Shown here one piece after another: positions 47,825 through 57,974 of a stretch of 64,000 bases of DNA. The notes beneath the pieces were generated by a model that worked only from the letters and a program-made list of their open reading frames with translations, was not told the origin of the DNA and ran no database searches. Position numbers and translations under genes: made by a program. Origin of the DNA: Azorinus chamasolen. Taxonomy: Eukaryota; Mollusca; Bivalvia; Cardiida; Solecurtidae. The stretch is taken from positions 28,143,895-28,207,894 of the forward strand of contig OY755252.1 of assembly GCA_963576725.1 (NCBI GenBank), in the 5' to 3' direction. The number at the start of each line of letters is the position of its first letter. Position 1 is the first letter of the stretch.

Positions 47825-48028
47825 CAGTAAAACCTCTCTATAACGGCCACTAAATTACATCAAATATTTTGTGTTAAAGGCAGGTGGTTGCTTAAAGCAA
47901 GGTGAAAGTAAAACAGAACGTTCCTATAGGAGCGTTCTGTTTTACTTTCACATTGCTTTAAGCAGCCACCTGCCCTAAATACCAATTACTTAACAAAATT
48001 TAGTGGCCGTTATAGAGAGGTTTTACTG
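47825..48028. mobile_element. TA-1 MITE, complete
   Basis: CAGTAAAACCTCTCTATAAC to TATAGAGAGGTTTTACTG|TA; stem AACGTTCCTATAGGAGCGTT. Confidence 0.95.
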
Positions 48029-48030
48029 TA

Positions 48031-48320
48031 CTAAATAGTGTGCGATGTGTGTAAGTTCGAACTGTCGGCGTTATACTGTACATATGCAATATCTGTTCGT
48101 GTAGGTTGTGTCTCTGAACATAGATTCTTATAGATATATTGGGGCTCTCGAGGATGGCACTCAGACACTATTAATCCCTTGGTTCTTTTTTTTACTGAAA
48201 GACAATAGTTAAACAACATATCTCCCTCCCACACACATTGTCACGCTCATGCCAACCAGCTTACCGGTGAAACATTTAACTTCTGCAAACAGTATATAAC
48301 ATTAACATTTATAATTACAT
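48031..48320. other. unassigned spacer
   Basis: No repeat or frame that I can support. Confidence 0.45.
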
Positions 48321-48324
48321 TAGC

Positions 48325-48493
48325 TTTACAGCTATTTTCCGACAAAGTTTAGATCCAGATGAAACACAGAGAAACTTCCGTCTTATTAGGATCCAAACTA
48401 GTTGACACCCTGATTGTATTTTGGTTGACACACTTACATATATGATATTTTAGTGAGTGTAACTATCATTTGCTCAGCATGCTATAGGTTTAG
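48325..48493 (+). mobile_element. TTAA-5 MITE, short arm lost
   Basis: Hairpin ACAAAGTTTAGATCCAGATG / TTATTAGGATCCAAACTAGT, long arm TGATTGTATTTTGGTTGACA, ends TTTGCTCAGCATGCTATAGG. Confidence 0.8.
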
Positions 48494-48513
48494 GGCAAAT
48501 GGTGTCTTATTAA

Positions 48514-48720
48514 GACGTAAAACCCCTCTAACACGACCGCGTAATGAATAAACATGTGTGTCTTTATCAGCAGGTGGTTGCTTGATGCATGACAAAAGTA
48601 ATGCAGAAAGCTCCTCTAGGAGCTTTCTGTATTACTTTTGTCCTGCATTAAGCTACCACCTGCCCCTAGCACCGATATTTTATCTCTTTTAGGTGGTCGC
48701 ATTAGTGGGGTTTTACTCTG
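48514..48720 (+). mobile_element. TA-3 MITE
   Basis: ACGTAAAACCCCTCTAACAC to GCATTAGTGGGGTTTTACTC. Arms CAGGTGGTTGCTTGATGCAT / GCATTAAGCTACCACCTGC, tip AAAGCTCCTCTAGGAGCTTT. Confidence 0.9.
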
Positions 48721-48769
48721 TTGTTGGCATTGCATTGAAAATCCAACACGCTACCCACGTACTTCCCAA

Positions 48770-48895
48770 ACTATTATAGAACCTATCTTTAGCGACTATG
48801 CATTTATTGAACAGCCTTAAACAGCTGACGGGTGCTTAATGCAGGGCAAATGTAATGCAGAAAACCATAATACGACCGACATTAAGCTACCATGT
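48770..48895 (+). mobile_element. TA-2 MITE, truncated
   Basis: AGAACCTATCTTTAGCGACT, TGACGGGTGCTTAATGCAGG, TAATGCAGAAAACCATAATA, ATTAAGCTACCATG; joined to the next copy at TA. Confidence 0.75.
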
Positions 48896-48896
48896 A

Positions 48897-49101
48897 CAGT
48901 AGAACTTGTCTAAAACGACTATTAAAAAGAGGTCTAAATCTGGATCTTGAAGACAGGTGGTATCTTAATGCAGGTCAAAAGTAATGCAGAAAGTTCCTAT
49001 TGGAGCTTTCTGTATTAAGTTTGTGTTACCTTAAGCAATTATCTGTAATTTAAGACTCCTACGTGCAATAAATGAATGGTCGCTTTCGACAGGTTCTACT
49101 G
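48897..49101 (-). mobile_element. TA-2 MITE, complete
   Basis: TA|CAGTAGAACTTGTCTAAAAC to CGACAGGTTCTACTG|TA, 205 bp. A opposite A at GGTATC / AGCAAT. Confidence 0.92.
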
Positions 49102-49131
49102 TATCTTAAGGACCGATCTTTAGACTTCTGT

Positions 49132-49343
49132 TTAACCCATTACGTCATAGGCTATTTTAGCTACATCCGCTTGGAATAATTTACCGAAAAGGAGCATTAA
49201 CTAGAGAAAAGGAATTGTTTAGAATTTTGTAGTTTAAAACCATTGTGATAAATATAGGAGCAAATGCTCTATTTATCACAATGGTTTCACAAAGTGACTT
49301 TTACAGAGTCGTCAGAAGTCGTCAATATGAGGGAAAGGGTTAA
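49132..49343 (-). mobile_element. TTAA-3 MITE, left stem deleted to apex
   Basis: TTAACCCATTACGTCATAGG to ATGAGGGAAAGGGTTAA. ACCATTGTGATAAAT is joined to ATAGGAGCAAATGCTC. Followed by TTGTCGCATAAGACATGTTC, a TA-2 right end, so it sits in a TA-2 relic. Confidence 0.9.
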
Positions 49344-49377
49344 TTGTCGCATAAGACATGTTCTATTGTACTTGAAT

Positions 49378-49623
49378 GTAACCCTTTGCTCGGTGAATAT
49401 TCATGAAAGAAAATATGACATTATAAATATTAATAAGATACATCTTTAATCGTTTACGAACACATGATATTTTGCACCGGCGTAAACAGTATGATCAGAT
49501 CCATATTATTGCCCATGTAAACAGAGCTTACTCTTACGGGACAGCTCTTACAAGAGCTGTCTGATCTGATCTCCTGTTTTTCACAAACGCGGTAGAAGCC
49601 GTATATATGAAGAACGGAGTTAA
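49378..49623 (-). mobile_element. TTAA-1 MITE
   Basis: TAACCCTTTGCTCGGTGAAT to TATGAAGAACGGAGTTAA. Hairpin about 49518-49588 with GGACAGCTCTTACAAGAGCT, an apex closer to TTAA-2 (GACAGCTC). Confidence 0.82.
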
Positions 49624-49639
49624 AGTATCGGTCACATAA

Positions 49640-49760
49640 ATATGGTGGCATATTTCTGCTAATACATGATTACAGTTTTCACGAACATTATAATGTCATA
49701 AGCAAACAGAGTAGATCCTGACCAGGAGCCGTCTGATCAGGGTCTACACTGTTTTAAATA
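49640..49760 (-). mobile_element. TTAA-1 MITE, partial, apex deleted
   Basis: TAAGCAAACAGAGTAGATCC TGAC is joined to CAGGAGCCGTCTGATCAGGG; the left upper stem is missing up to the tip. Confidence 0.72.
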
Positions 49761-49764
49761 CTTT

Positions 49765-50215
49765 AAAATAAGTCTCTATCAATCAATGGTGACCTAGTTA
49801 ATTATAGATTTAAATGTGTGCAGTGAAACAATTCATTTACTGGGATGCGTTCTTATCACGTGACATTCTCACCTTACCACACTCTTGTTACGATAGATGA
49901 GAAGTATTTTACAGGGTGGGCGCGTGTATTTGACACATTCATTTTAACATGTCTGGAAAATTCCCAAGGATGTATTGTCTACATAGAAAGAACAACATAA
50001 TTGCTAGTCTTGGTGATGTGAACACCTCATCATTGCTAAATTGGATGCAGCTATTCTGCCGGAGGATGCGTCTAGCGCAGAAATAAAATTCTATTCTACG
50101 AACTAACAGAATCAAGTAGACACAACGATTTGATCAACTTCATGGATCTCTGATTATTTATCTTACGGTTTGTTTGAAGCGTTTTGGGAACATAAATGTG
50201 AAAGACTGGTTCAAG
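49765..50215. other. unassigned spacer
   Basis: About 450 bp without recognised repeats. Confidence 0.5.
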
Positions 50216-50222
50216 TTATATA

Positions 50223-50426
50223 CAGTAAAACCTCTCTACAACGGCAACTACATTACATCAAGTATTTTGTGTTAAAAGCAGGTGGCTGCTTAAAGCAAGG
50301 TGAAAGTAAAGCAGAACGCTCCTATAGGAGCGTTCTGTTTTACTTTCACCTTGCTTTCAGTAGCCACCTGTCCTAAATACCAACTAATTTACACAATTTA
50401 GTGGCCGTTATAGAGAGGTATTACTG
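50223..50426. mobile_element. TA-1 MITE, complete
   Basis: TA|CAGTAAAACCTCTCTACAAC to TATAGAGAGGTATTACTG|TA, 204 bp; perfect CGCTCCTATAGGAGCG. Confidence 0.95.
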
Positions 50427-50470
50427 TATTGGAATAAGTTTAGGAAGTCGACAGTCTGCCTGCCGGGCTG

Positions 50471-50590
50471 TCTTTATTGAACATGGGAGTCTTAAAAAGC
50501 AGGTTATTGCTTAATACAGGACAACAGTAATGCAGAACGCTCCTATATGAGCGTTCTGCATTACTTTTGACCTGCATTGCTATAGGAGAT
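50471..50590 (+). mobile_element. TA-2 MITE, both ends lost
   Basis: TTTATTGAACATGGGAGTCT, stem AATGCAGAACGCTCCTATAT / GAGCGTTCTGCATTACTTTT. The tip AACGCTCC is the TA-1 type, not the TA-2 type AAAGCTCC: possible exchange. Confidence 0.75.
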
Positions 50591-50835
50591 ATCTGTATGC
50601 ATTCAACATATAAATAGGCATTATTTCGTTATGTCTTACATGAATATTGAACAGGTAAACGGTAAATCAATCTTTACTAGAAAGTCATCCAAATGTAATG
50701 TTGAAACTATCCAGTTCCAATGTGGAAAGATTACTGTAAACGTACTATACGCTGCTTTGAACAAATGACATCAACTAGTCCAGAAAACAATGTAGGTCTT
50801 ATTCATATGGACCATCCGATCTGTGTATACAGTGT

Positions 50836-51064
50836 TTAACCCTTTATCGCATAGGCTATTTTTAGATGCATTCTCTTTGAAAAAATCTACCAAAAAGGAG
50901 CATTAACTGGAGAAAATATTTGTTTTAGAATTTTGAAGATTGAAACCATTGTGATAAATATAGCATTTGCTCCTATAGGAGCAAATGCTCTATTTATCAC
51001 AATGGTTTCACAAAGTGACTTTTACAGAGTCATCAAAAGTCGTCAATATGAGGGAATGGGTTAA
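50836..51064 (-). mobile_element. TTAA-3 MITE, complete
   Basis: TTAACCCTTTATCGCATAGG to TATGAGGGAATGGGTTAA, 229 bp; perfect TTTGCTCCTATAGGAGCAAA tip. Confidence 0.94.
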
Positions 51065-51184
51065 CTATGTCTGATTTAGAAATCGCGAGAGAAACTATGT
51101 TAACCCGGAGTAGATAACAAACAAAGGAAACAAATAACGCATAGTTTACGCAACAGTATACGATCGAGTCAATGGCAATACAAC

Positions 51185-51335
51185 ATACGCTGTTTGAGCG
51201 ACTATCTAAGTATGGGTCTGTAAGACAGGCGTTAGCTTAAAGCAAGTCAAAAGTGGTATCATTTAGTATTCACATGCTTGTTAACACGCCTATGTTCAGT
51301 AAATGAATAGACGCTTAGGGCAGGCCCTAATGTAT
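51185..51335 (-). mobile_element. TA-2 MITE, hairpin lost
   Basis: AGTATGGGTCTGTAAGACAG GCGTTAGCTTAAAGCAAGTC, then CACATGCTTGTTAACACGCC and TAAATGAATAGACGCTTAGG. Confidence 0.65.
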
Positions 51336-51429
51336 GTGTAAAAAGGGATAACATTATTTTCTGATGGTTACTCCGTTACTTCAGTTACTAGTTATTAACT
51401 CACTGATAACGCACTATTTGTTTCTGACT

Positions 51430-51845
51430 GCTGTTGGAACATGTTTATAGCGACCAATTAACTAATTCTCTCCTAGGTTATTTTTAGACCCAACCTCTTT
51501 GAATGTATCTACCGAAAATGAGCATTGACCAGAGGAAAGGACACTTTTAGAATTTTGTAGTTTGAAACCATTGTGCTAAATAGAGCATTTGCTCCTATAG
51601 GAGCAATTGCTCTATTTATCACAATGCTTTCATAAAGTGACTTCTGTAGATGCACAAAAATGCGTCACTAGAGGATAATGTGTTAATACATACTTTGGTC
51701 TTGAATAGGAGACAGGTGTTTGATGCAGGATTAAATTAATTCAAACAGGGCCTATAAGGAACGCGTTTGTAACTGACCAGATTTAGACCTCTTTTCATTA
51801 GTCGCTATAGACAATGTAAATGTAGATACAGTATGATGCAATATG
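51430..51845 (+). mobile_element. TA-2 MITE interrupted by TTAA-3
   Basis: TGGAACATGTTTATAGCGAC CAA|TTAA-3|TTAATACATACTTTGGTCTT, GACAGGTGTTTGATGCAGGA, AGATTTAGACCTCTTTTCAT, TAGTCGCTATAGACAATG. Diverged but colinear. Confidence 0.65.
51458..51686 (-). mobile_element. TTAA-3 MITE, nested, complete
   Basis: TTAACTAATTCTCTCCTAGG to CTAGAGGATAATGTGTTAA, 229 bp; tip TTTGCTCCTATAGGAGCAAT. Confidence 0.9.
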
Positions 51846-52110
51846 TTTCTCACAACAATTGATGATGATCATGATCATCGTCTAAAACATCAATGTTTTT
51901 ATCACTTCGCGCTTCTTTCTACATACATTGCCGGATAGAAACAAAGACGAAACAATCGCCATACGAAAGAAACAAGTACATGCAATTGTTTGCGTTCAAA
52001 TAAGCGATTTACAGGTTTTGTTCTAAAGTAGTCTATATCAACGACAATGATTAATTATTTCCAAATATAACCATTATCCTGCTAACAACGACCTTTCTGG
52101 CATTTTCAAA

Positions 52111-52280
52111 CCTCTTGTATCCGGACGAGACGCCGAATGAATCACTGTCCCATCAGTATCCAAGCTGTTTATAACCTCTTGTATCCGGACGAGACGCCGA
52201 ATGAATCACTGTCCCATCAGTATCCAAGCTGTTTTACGCTCAGATAATAGTTTCCCAAAAACTCTATTGAATCGGAAGTA
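52111..52280 (+). mobile_element. TTAA-8 MITE with duplicated core
   Basis: CCTCTTGTATCCGGACGAGA ... TATCCAAGCTGTTT occurs twice at 52111 and 52175 (64-bp period, apparently identical), then TACGCTCAGATAATAGTTTC. The duplicated block is the hairpin. Confidence 0.85.
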
Positions 52281-52343
52281 AGCAAAAATGGCACCCACTC
52301 AGAATGAGAACAGACAAAACGTTTTACTGGTAATGATTAGTAC

Positions 52344-52530
52344 TAATGGAGAACCTGGCCTATGCGGTCATTCATCTATTGAATACATGTATAGGGATTC
52401 TACAACTGCTGGTTGCTTACTTAATGGCAGATGTAACACAGAACGCTTCTACAGGAGCTTTCTGCATTACTTTTGACTTGCATTAAGTTACCACATCTTT
52501 TGGATGGCTGATTAAGAAAGGATAATTTTG
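52344..52530 (+). mobile_element. TA-2 MITE, ends decayed
   Basis: GAACCTGGCCTATGCGGTCA, GCTGGTTGCTTACTTAATGG / TGCATTAAGTTACCACAT, tip CGCTTCTACAGGAGC. Confidence 0.78.
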
Positions 52531-52737
52531 CAATACAAACATGTGAGAATAAACTTTACAATGCGCTTAAAAATAAGAGATATTTCATGTTTCCAACAGG
52601 CGTTCATGAGTCTGTGGAAAAACCACTTTACGACAAAGGATTGTGCACATTTATATTTCTAAACAATTACGTGTATTCAATTTATTATGGGTATTTAGAA
52701 TGTCAGAAACCCTTAGACATGACCTGATATAAAGTCA

Positions 52738-52790
52738 TTAGCTCTTTCGCTGTCAAAGTCGTCATCTGGAGACGTTGCCTTTTGCTCCAT
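52738..52790 (-). mobile_element. TTAA-6 end fragment
   Basis: TTAGCTCTTTCGCTGTCAAA GTCGTCATCTGG; only the long-arm tip. Confidence 0.5.
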
Positions 52791-52849
52791 GTTTCAATTT
52801 GCTTGCAATTTTTATACGCCCGAAGGGACGTATTATGGTATGGCGCATG

Positions 52850-52891
52850 TCGTCCGTCCGTCCGTCTGTCCGTCCGTCCGTCCGTCCGTTA
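52850..52891. repeat. GTCC microsatellite
   Basis: About ten GTCC/GTCT units starting near 52851 (GTCCGTCCGTCCGTCTGTCC). Confidence 0.93.
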
Positions 52892-52893
52892 TA

Positions 52894-53535
52894 AATTTCT
52901 TGTGCAACTAACTCCTCCTTTATTTTTCAACATAATTTCTTCAAACTTTCAGGAATGATAGATACTGATGTGTAGTTGTGCATATCAGTGAGATAACTCT
53001 CATATCATTTTTCATTCTGGAGTTATTGCCCTTTGATAGTTTCGGGTAGCAATTTCTTGTGCAACTAACTCCTCCTTTTATTTTTCAACATAATTTCTTC
53101 AAACTTTCAGGAATGATAGATACTGATGTGTAGTTGTGCATATCAGTGAGATAACTCTCATATCATTTTTCATTCTGGAGTTATTGCCCTTTGATGGTTT
53201 CGGGTAGCAATTTCTTGTGCAACTAACTCCTCCTTTATTTTTCAACATAATTTCTTCAAACTTTCAGGAATGATAGATATTGATGTGTAGTTGTGCATAT
53301 CAGTGAGATAACTCTCATATCATTATTCATTCTGGTGTTATTGCCCTTTGATAGTTTCGGGTAGCAATTTCTTGTGCAACTAACTCCTCCTTTATTTTTC
53401 AACATAATTTCTTCAAACTTTCAGGAATGATAGATATTGATGTGTAGTTGTGCATATCAGTGAGATAACTTTCAGATAACTCTCAGATAACTCGATGTCA
53501 TCCTTCATTCTGGAGTTATTGCCCTTTGATGGACT
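52894..53535. repeat. 157-bp tandem repeat, four copies
   Basis: AATTTCTTGTGCAACTAACT occurs at 52894, 53051, 53209 and 53366. Units are nearly identical (AGGAATGATAGATACTGATG, GATAACTCTCATATC, GTTATTGCCCTTTGATAG); the last has a local TCAGATAACTC duplication. High identity implies recent amplification or homogenisation. Confidence 0.95.
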
Positions 53536-54370
53536 CATATAAAATATGAAAATGTTAAAGGGACGTAGGCCCAAAGACAAATAAAAGATTACTATTACAA
53601 TAAGAGGTTTTACTCTCCTTGCTATTGCCTTAGCCCTAATAGGCCTCATATGCGCAACTTCTGAAGGTTCACACATTGTGTAAATAGAGAATGTAGGTAA
53701 AAATGCCACAGGTAAAAATGCCTTAGGTAAATATGCCATAGGTAAAAATGCCTTAGGTAAAAATGCCACAGGTAAAGTGGTAAAAATGCCTTAGGTAATA
53801 ATGCCTTATGTAAAAATGCCATAGGTAAAAATGCCACAGGTAAAAAAAAATATTTATAAAAGGAAAACTATATAATTTGAAAAAATATGTTATAATATCA
53901 TTTCATAATCAATTTTAGTATATAAAACCATTTAAATATGTTCAAAATTAAAATTATTTATTATTATTTTATGGCATTTGACGGGTGGTGTCTGGGTCTA
54001 CTCTGTTTAAAAATGCCACAGTTATAAAATTGAATTTATAAAAGGAAAACTATATTTTGAAAAAATATGTTATAAATCATTTCATAATCAATTTTGGTGG
54101 TGTCTGGGTCTACTCTGTTTAAATAATTGTATGAAAAATCTTTTTGTTTATTTTGGACTCAGACCAAATTTCAAAATATTTGTTATTAAATAAGTATTTC
54201 TTTTTATATACCTCTGGCATTTGAGGGGTGGTGTCTGGGTCAACTCTATTTAAATAAGTGTAGGAAAACTCATAAGAAACAGGTAGGTAACGTTTCAATA
54301 TCTATTTTTTAATGAGCAGTATCTATATAGCACATGTAGTTGATAATGCAGCATATCATATAATCCAACG

Positions 54371-55330
54371 GTTTAACCCTTTCCTCCAAACAAACAGAGC
54401 AGATCCTGATCAGAAGGCGGGATTAAGGGTTAATTGAAATCAACACTCATAAAGTAATGCAAATCACAAGTAATGCAAAAAACAGAGTAGACCCAGATTA
54501 TATAGGAGCCGTCTGATCAGGATCTGGAATTTGATAGATTTCATTATTGTTTCAAAATATAGTATTATGTATTGCAACATACTACATAATAAAAAAAAAC
54601 TCACAAGTAATGCAAACCAGAGTACAATGTAGACCCAGATCAGAAGGCTCCTATAGGAGCTGTCTGATCAGGATCTGCTCTGTTTGTTACTGGAATTTAA
54701 TAGATATGTTTCGTTATTGTTGCAAATTACAAATAATGCAAAAACAGAATAGATCCAGATTATATAGGAGCTGTCTGATCAGGATCTGAAATTGATAGAT
54801 CTGTTTCGTTATTGTTTTAAAAGATATTATTATGTACAAGTATTGCAACTGGGGCTGCTGGCCGTACCAAGGCGGCACTCCTGCTTTCAGCCTACGGTCA
54901 ATTTTGTTGTTTAATATGCTTAATGTTTAATGTGTTTCGTCTTGATATGCGTCCTGTTATGTTTTGTCTTGTGACTTTACCGTTTCTTGTTAGATGGTGT
55001 TTGGTGCGGTGTCATTTCGTGTGTGGCTCTCCCTGTTTGACTATTTTTCCATATATACTACAGATAAAAAACAACTCACAAGTGATGCAAACCTGAGTAG
55101 ACCCAGATTAGAAGGCTCCTATAGGAGCTGTCTGATCAGGTTCTGCTCTGTTTGTTACTGGAATTTAATAGATGTTGCATTGTTCTTTCAGAAGATAGTA
55201 TTATGTATTGCTACACACTAAAGATAAAAAAAATAATGCAAATCAAAAGTAATGCAGAAACAGAGTAGACCCAGATTATATAGGAGCAGTCTGATCAGGA
55301 TCTGCTCTGTTTGTTACTGGATTATGATAG
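54371..55330. repeat. array of TTAA-1-like hairpin units in N2
   Basis: Five to six imperfect units (about 54480, 54608, 54738, 55085, 55255; a partial one at 54390), each GTAATGCAAA + CAGAGTAGACCCAGAT + TATAGGAGC + TGTCTGATCAGGATCTG + TTTGTTACTGGAATTT. Several have lost the left upper stem to the apex (GATTATATAGGAGC); 54608 and 55085 keep GGCTCCTATAGGAGC. Confidence 0.85.
54845..55060. other. non-AT-rich insert within N2
   Basis: GGGGCTGCTGGCCGTACCAA GGCGGCACTCC, TTGATATGCGTCCTGTTATG, GTGTTTGGTGCGGTGTCATT: base composition differs from N2. Looks like captured or inserted foreign sequence; no frame longer than about 75 aa. Confidence 0.45.
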
Positions 55331-55819
55331 ATATTGAACTCTTACCTACCTGTTTCTTATGATTTTTCCGATTAATTATTTAAACAGAGTTGACCCAGAC
55401 ACCTTCCCTCAAATGCCAGATATATATAAAAACATTATTTATTAACAAATATTTGGAAATTTTGTCTGAGTCCAAAATAAAAAAATTATTTTTCATACCT
55501 TCATTTACAAAAAATTAGACCAAGACACCACCAAAACTGATAATGAAATGATATTACAACATATTTTTCAAATTATACAATTTTATAAATTTAAAAATAT
55601 CTTTTTTTTTAACTGTGACATTTTTACCTATGGCATATTTACCTAAGGCATTATTACCTAAGGCATTTTTACCACTTTACCTGTGGCATTTTTACCTGTG
55701 GCATTTTTACCTATGGCATATTTACCTAAGGCATTTTTACCTGTGGCATTTTTACCGCACACCGTAAATAGAACAGCCTTCGGGCGTATATTGCCCCGTC
55801 TCGCGGTGCTCTTGTTGCT

Positions 55820-56033
55820 TTAACCTTTAGCCTGCGATGGGCGGATGAGTGAATATATATGCAAAAAGTTTGGATCCAGATAAGACGCCGGGTAACTCGG
55901 CGTCTCATCAGGATCCAAACTGGTTGCCGCCATGATTGCATTTGTGTAGATAAATTGATTATAACTTGAATTTCGAAAATGTAGTAGGTGAACATTTCTG
56001 TAGAAATAATGTGCTCAGCAGACTTAATGTTAA
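55820..56033 (+). mobile_element. TTAA-5 MITE, complete
   Basis: TTAACCTTTAGCCTGCGATG to GCAGACTTAATGTTAA, 214 bp. Hairpin 55862-55925, A opposite A. Confidence 0.93.
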
Positions 56034-56039
56034 AACTAC

Positions 56040-56159
56040 CTAATCAAGGCATCTAACAGTTTGGATCCCATTGCAACATCAAACTACTCAGCGTCTCATC
56101 CGGATCCTATCTGGTCGCATGGACAATCACAGCTTCACCATTGGCAGTGAAATACTTAA
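56040..56159 (-). mobile_element. TTAA-6 MITE, long arm lost
   Basis: TCTAACAGTTTGGATCCCAT / CATCCGGATCCTATCTGGTC hairpin, then ACAATCACAGCTTCACCATT GGCAGTGAAATACTTAA. Confidence 0.72.
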
Positions 56160-56180
56160 TTATGTTTTCAAAATGTTTTA

Positions 56181-56358
56181 GTGCCAAACAATTTCGTTTG
56201 CATTAAGTATCAGAGAAGACTTTCCATCACTATCATCTCTAAAACATAGTTAATGTACCAAACGGTTTGGATCCAGATGAAAAGCCGAATAATTCGGCGT
56301 CTCATCTGGACCCAAACCGTTTGCAATGCTATTCACAGAATTAGCCGTTGCCCTGTGA
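56181..56358 (-). mobile_element. TTAA-6-like MITE
   Basis: TAGTGCCAAACAATTTCGTT arm; hairpin 56259-56323, CAAACGGTTTGGATCCAGAT / ATCTGGACCCAAACCGTTTG, matched at the usual mismatch site; then ATTCACAGAATTAGCCGTTG. Confidence 0.7.
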
Positions 56359-56454
56359 GTAGCTTTCCGGTGATGTCTGCAGTGAGAGGTCATTATTGTT
56401 TATCTCTTTTGGTTTTGGAACGAACTGCATGGGTGTGATTTTCTCATACATTTA

Positions 56455-56620
56455 CAGTAAAACCTCTTTTAACCGGGCGTTAAATTTAGCATAAAATTCC
56501 GTCTCGGAAACAGCTGGCAGATCAATGTAGATCAATGGTATAGGTAATGCAGAAACCACCTATCTAAGAGTATCTAATTTCTTCTCTACTATATTTTCGG
56601 TTTAGATGTTTTTTTTGCTG
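56455..56620. mobile_element. TA-4 MITE, hairpin mostly deleted
   Basis: TA|CAGTAAAACCTCTTTTAACC to GTTTAGATGTTTTTTTTGCTG|TA. The inner module is reduced to CAGCTGGCAGATCAATGTAG and CAGAAACCACC. Confidence 0.85.
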
Positions 56621-56689
56621 TACCAGACTTTGCCATTGTGTACAGAGCAGTACATTTCTCACTTCGTCTGCCAGCCGACACTCCTACAT

Positions 56690-56876
56690 TAAAATCTATC
56701 TATAACGACCTTATAATATATTGAGGTCTATAAGAACACGTGGTTGCTTAATGTAGGACGAAAGCAAATTAACAAGCTCCTTGGTGTGTTTTTATATAGC
56801 TATATTCCTGTATTAGGCTACCACTGTCTTAAAAACATATGACTTATTTTGTGGTCATTGTAAACAGGGTTTATTG
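56690..56876 (+). mobile_element. TA-class MITE, TA-2-like, decayed
   Basis: TTAAAATCTATCTATAACGA, ACGTGGTTGCTTAATGTAGG / CTGTATTAGGCTACCACTG (T opposite T), GTGGTCATTGTAAACAGGGT TTATTG. Confidence 0.7.
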
Positions 56877-56878
56877 TT

Positions 56879-57083
56879 CAGTATCATCTGTCCTAAGCGG
56901 CCATTCATTTATTAAACACAGGCGTCTTTAAAAGCAGATGGTTGCTTAATGCAGGGCGAAACTAATACAGAAAGCTCCTATAGGAGCTTTCTGTATTACC
57001 TTTGACCTGCACTACTGTAAGCTACCACCAGCCTTACGGACCAATAATTATACATTTGATGACCGCTTAAGACATGTTCTAAT
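56879..57083 (+). mobile_element. TA-2 MITE
   Basis: CAGTATCATCTGTCCTAAGC to GACATGTTCTAATT. Perfect AAAGCTCCTATAGGAGCTTT tip, T opposite T. A duplication (CTGCACTACTG) sits in the right arm. Confidence 0.9.
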
Positions 57084-57088
57084 TTATT

Positions 57089-57165
57089 CGCAAACAGTTT
57101 TGGTACAGACATGTTGTCTTATCAACATCTTAACCGTTTGACACCTTGTCCATAATTTCTAAAAT
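57089..57165 (+). mobile_element. TTAA-8 core
   Basis: GCAAACAGTTTTGGTACAGA / TATCAACATCTTAACCGTTT, then GACACCTTGTCCATAATTTC. Confidence 0.55.
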
Positions 57166-57169
57166 GCTA

Positions 57170-57590
57170 AAAAGTGAAAATAACAAAGTATTCAACGTTC
57201 AGCAGGTATCCTTTTGTTGCAGTTGAATAAGGGTTTGTATAACTTAGCCGCGCATTCCTGTCAAAATGAGTGATCAAAAGCATTCCACTCTGTGACAATA
57301 CAACATCTCAAACTAAATGAATAGCCCTTGAAGCCCACAGGAACACATATTTACAACAATCATCAATTTGTCACTGTGTCTTCTATGCAAACAACAAAGC
57401 GCCAGACAAAATGATGGACGAGGAAGAGATTGAAACTTGTCTTAATGTTATTTATGTCATTTTTCTGACTTTGTCCTTTCACCCACCAGATCTTTGTCCG
57501 TTGGGTTTGTGACTGCATGTTGGTATTTATATGACAATATACATCATGGAAGCTATCTAAAATGGCCTCCAATAGGTCCTATATTTACCT
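57170..57590. other. unassigned spacer
   Basis: Short antiparallel frames of 69-80 aa only; no repeat recognised. Confidence 0.5.
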
Positions 57591-57622
57591 CCAGGAGTTT
57601 CCTGTATTATCGTTGTCTTGTG

Positions 57623-57872
57623 TTAACCCTTCGCTTGCTATTCACGTCAATATACGTACATGTAAATAGTGAAGACCCAGATGAGACAGCTCCTGCAGGA
57701 GCTGTCTCATCAGGGTCTGCACTATTTACATGTTGATTGTGCAACCAGTGCACTCCACAGCAGTGATTGCACAGCGAAATACTTGTACACAGTGAAGATA
57801 TATGTAATTATACAACAGGGCATGGGTAAAGAAGGAGAAATGTATTTTAAAATTCAGCAAGAGAAGGGTTAA
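57623..57872 (+). mobile_element. TTAA-2 MITE, complete
   Basis: TTAACCCTTCGCTTGCTATT to AGCAAGAGAAGGGTTAA, 250 bp. Hairpin 57662-57729, A opposite A. Preceded by CCAGGAGTTTCCTGTATTAT CG, a TA-2 right stem, so the target was probably a TA-2 relic. Confidence 0.95.
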
Positions 57873-57974
57873 GATTTAAGTAAGTTTTGCCGATAGAAAA
57901 TGGCACCGACTTCTTATTATTATATTACAGTGTTTATTATAGAAAATAATACAACTCCACTAAAAGGATTATCT

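Larger units (their letters stand above)
53694..55756. mobile_element. element N2 (about 2.06 kb)
   Basis: Ends are inverted arrays of 15-bp units (GGTAAAAATGCC + ACA/TTA), about 150 bp each, as in N1. The interior shares the 200-bp AT-rich units and additionally holds a TTAA-1-type hairpin array. Frames of 118 and 63 aa (MAFLP/KAFLP repeats) on the minus strand are the 15-bp array translated. Confidence 0.88.
52813..55790. mobile_element. composite element bounded by 14-bp inverted repeats
   Basis: TATACGCCCGAAGG (52813-52826) and CCTTCGGGCGTATA (55777-55790) are exact inverse copies. Between them: GTCC microsatellite, four 157-bp tandem units, a unique stretch and element N2. Without N2 the element is about 0.9 kb. 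Whether the 14-bp pair are true termini is unproven; CCCCGTCTCGCGGTGCTC beyond the right repeat could still belong to it. Confidence 0.6.

Noticed and set aside
53413..53837. MAFLP/KAFLP repeat proteins on the minus strand
   Set aside because: Translation of the 15-bp terminal repeat of element N2 (15 is a multiple of 3), continuing into the 157-bp satellite.
57669..57872. Recurring 66-68 aa proteins (MKTQMRQLLQEL..., MHWLHNQLVN...) as a conserved gene family
   Set aside because: Every occurrence coincides with a TTAA-2 MITE and reads its hairpin; both strands are open because the stem is palindromic.
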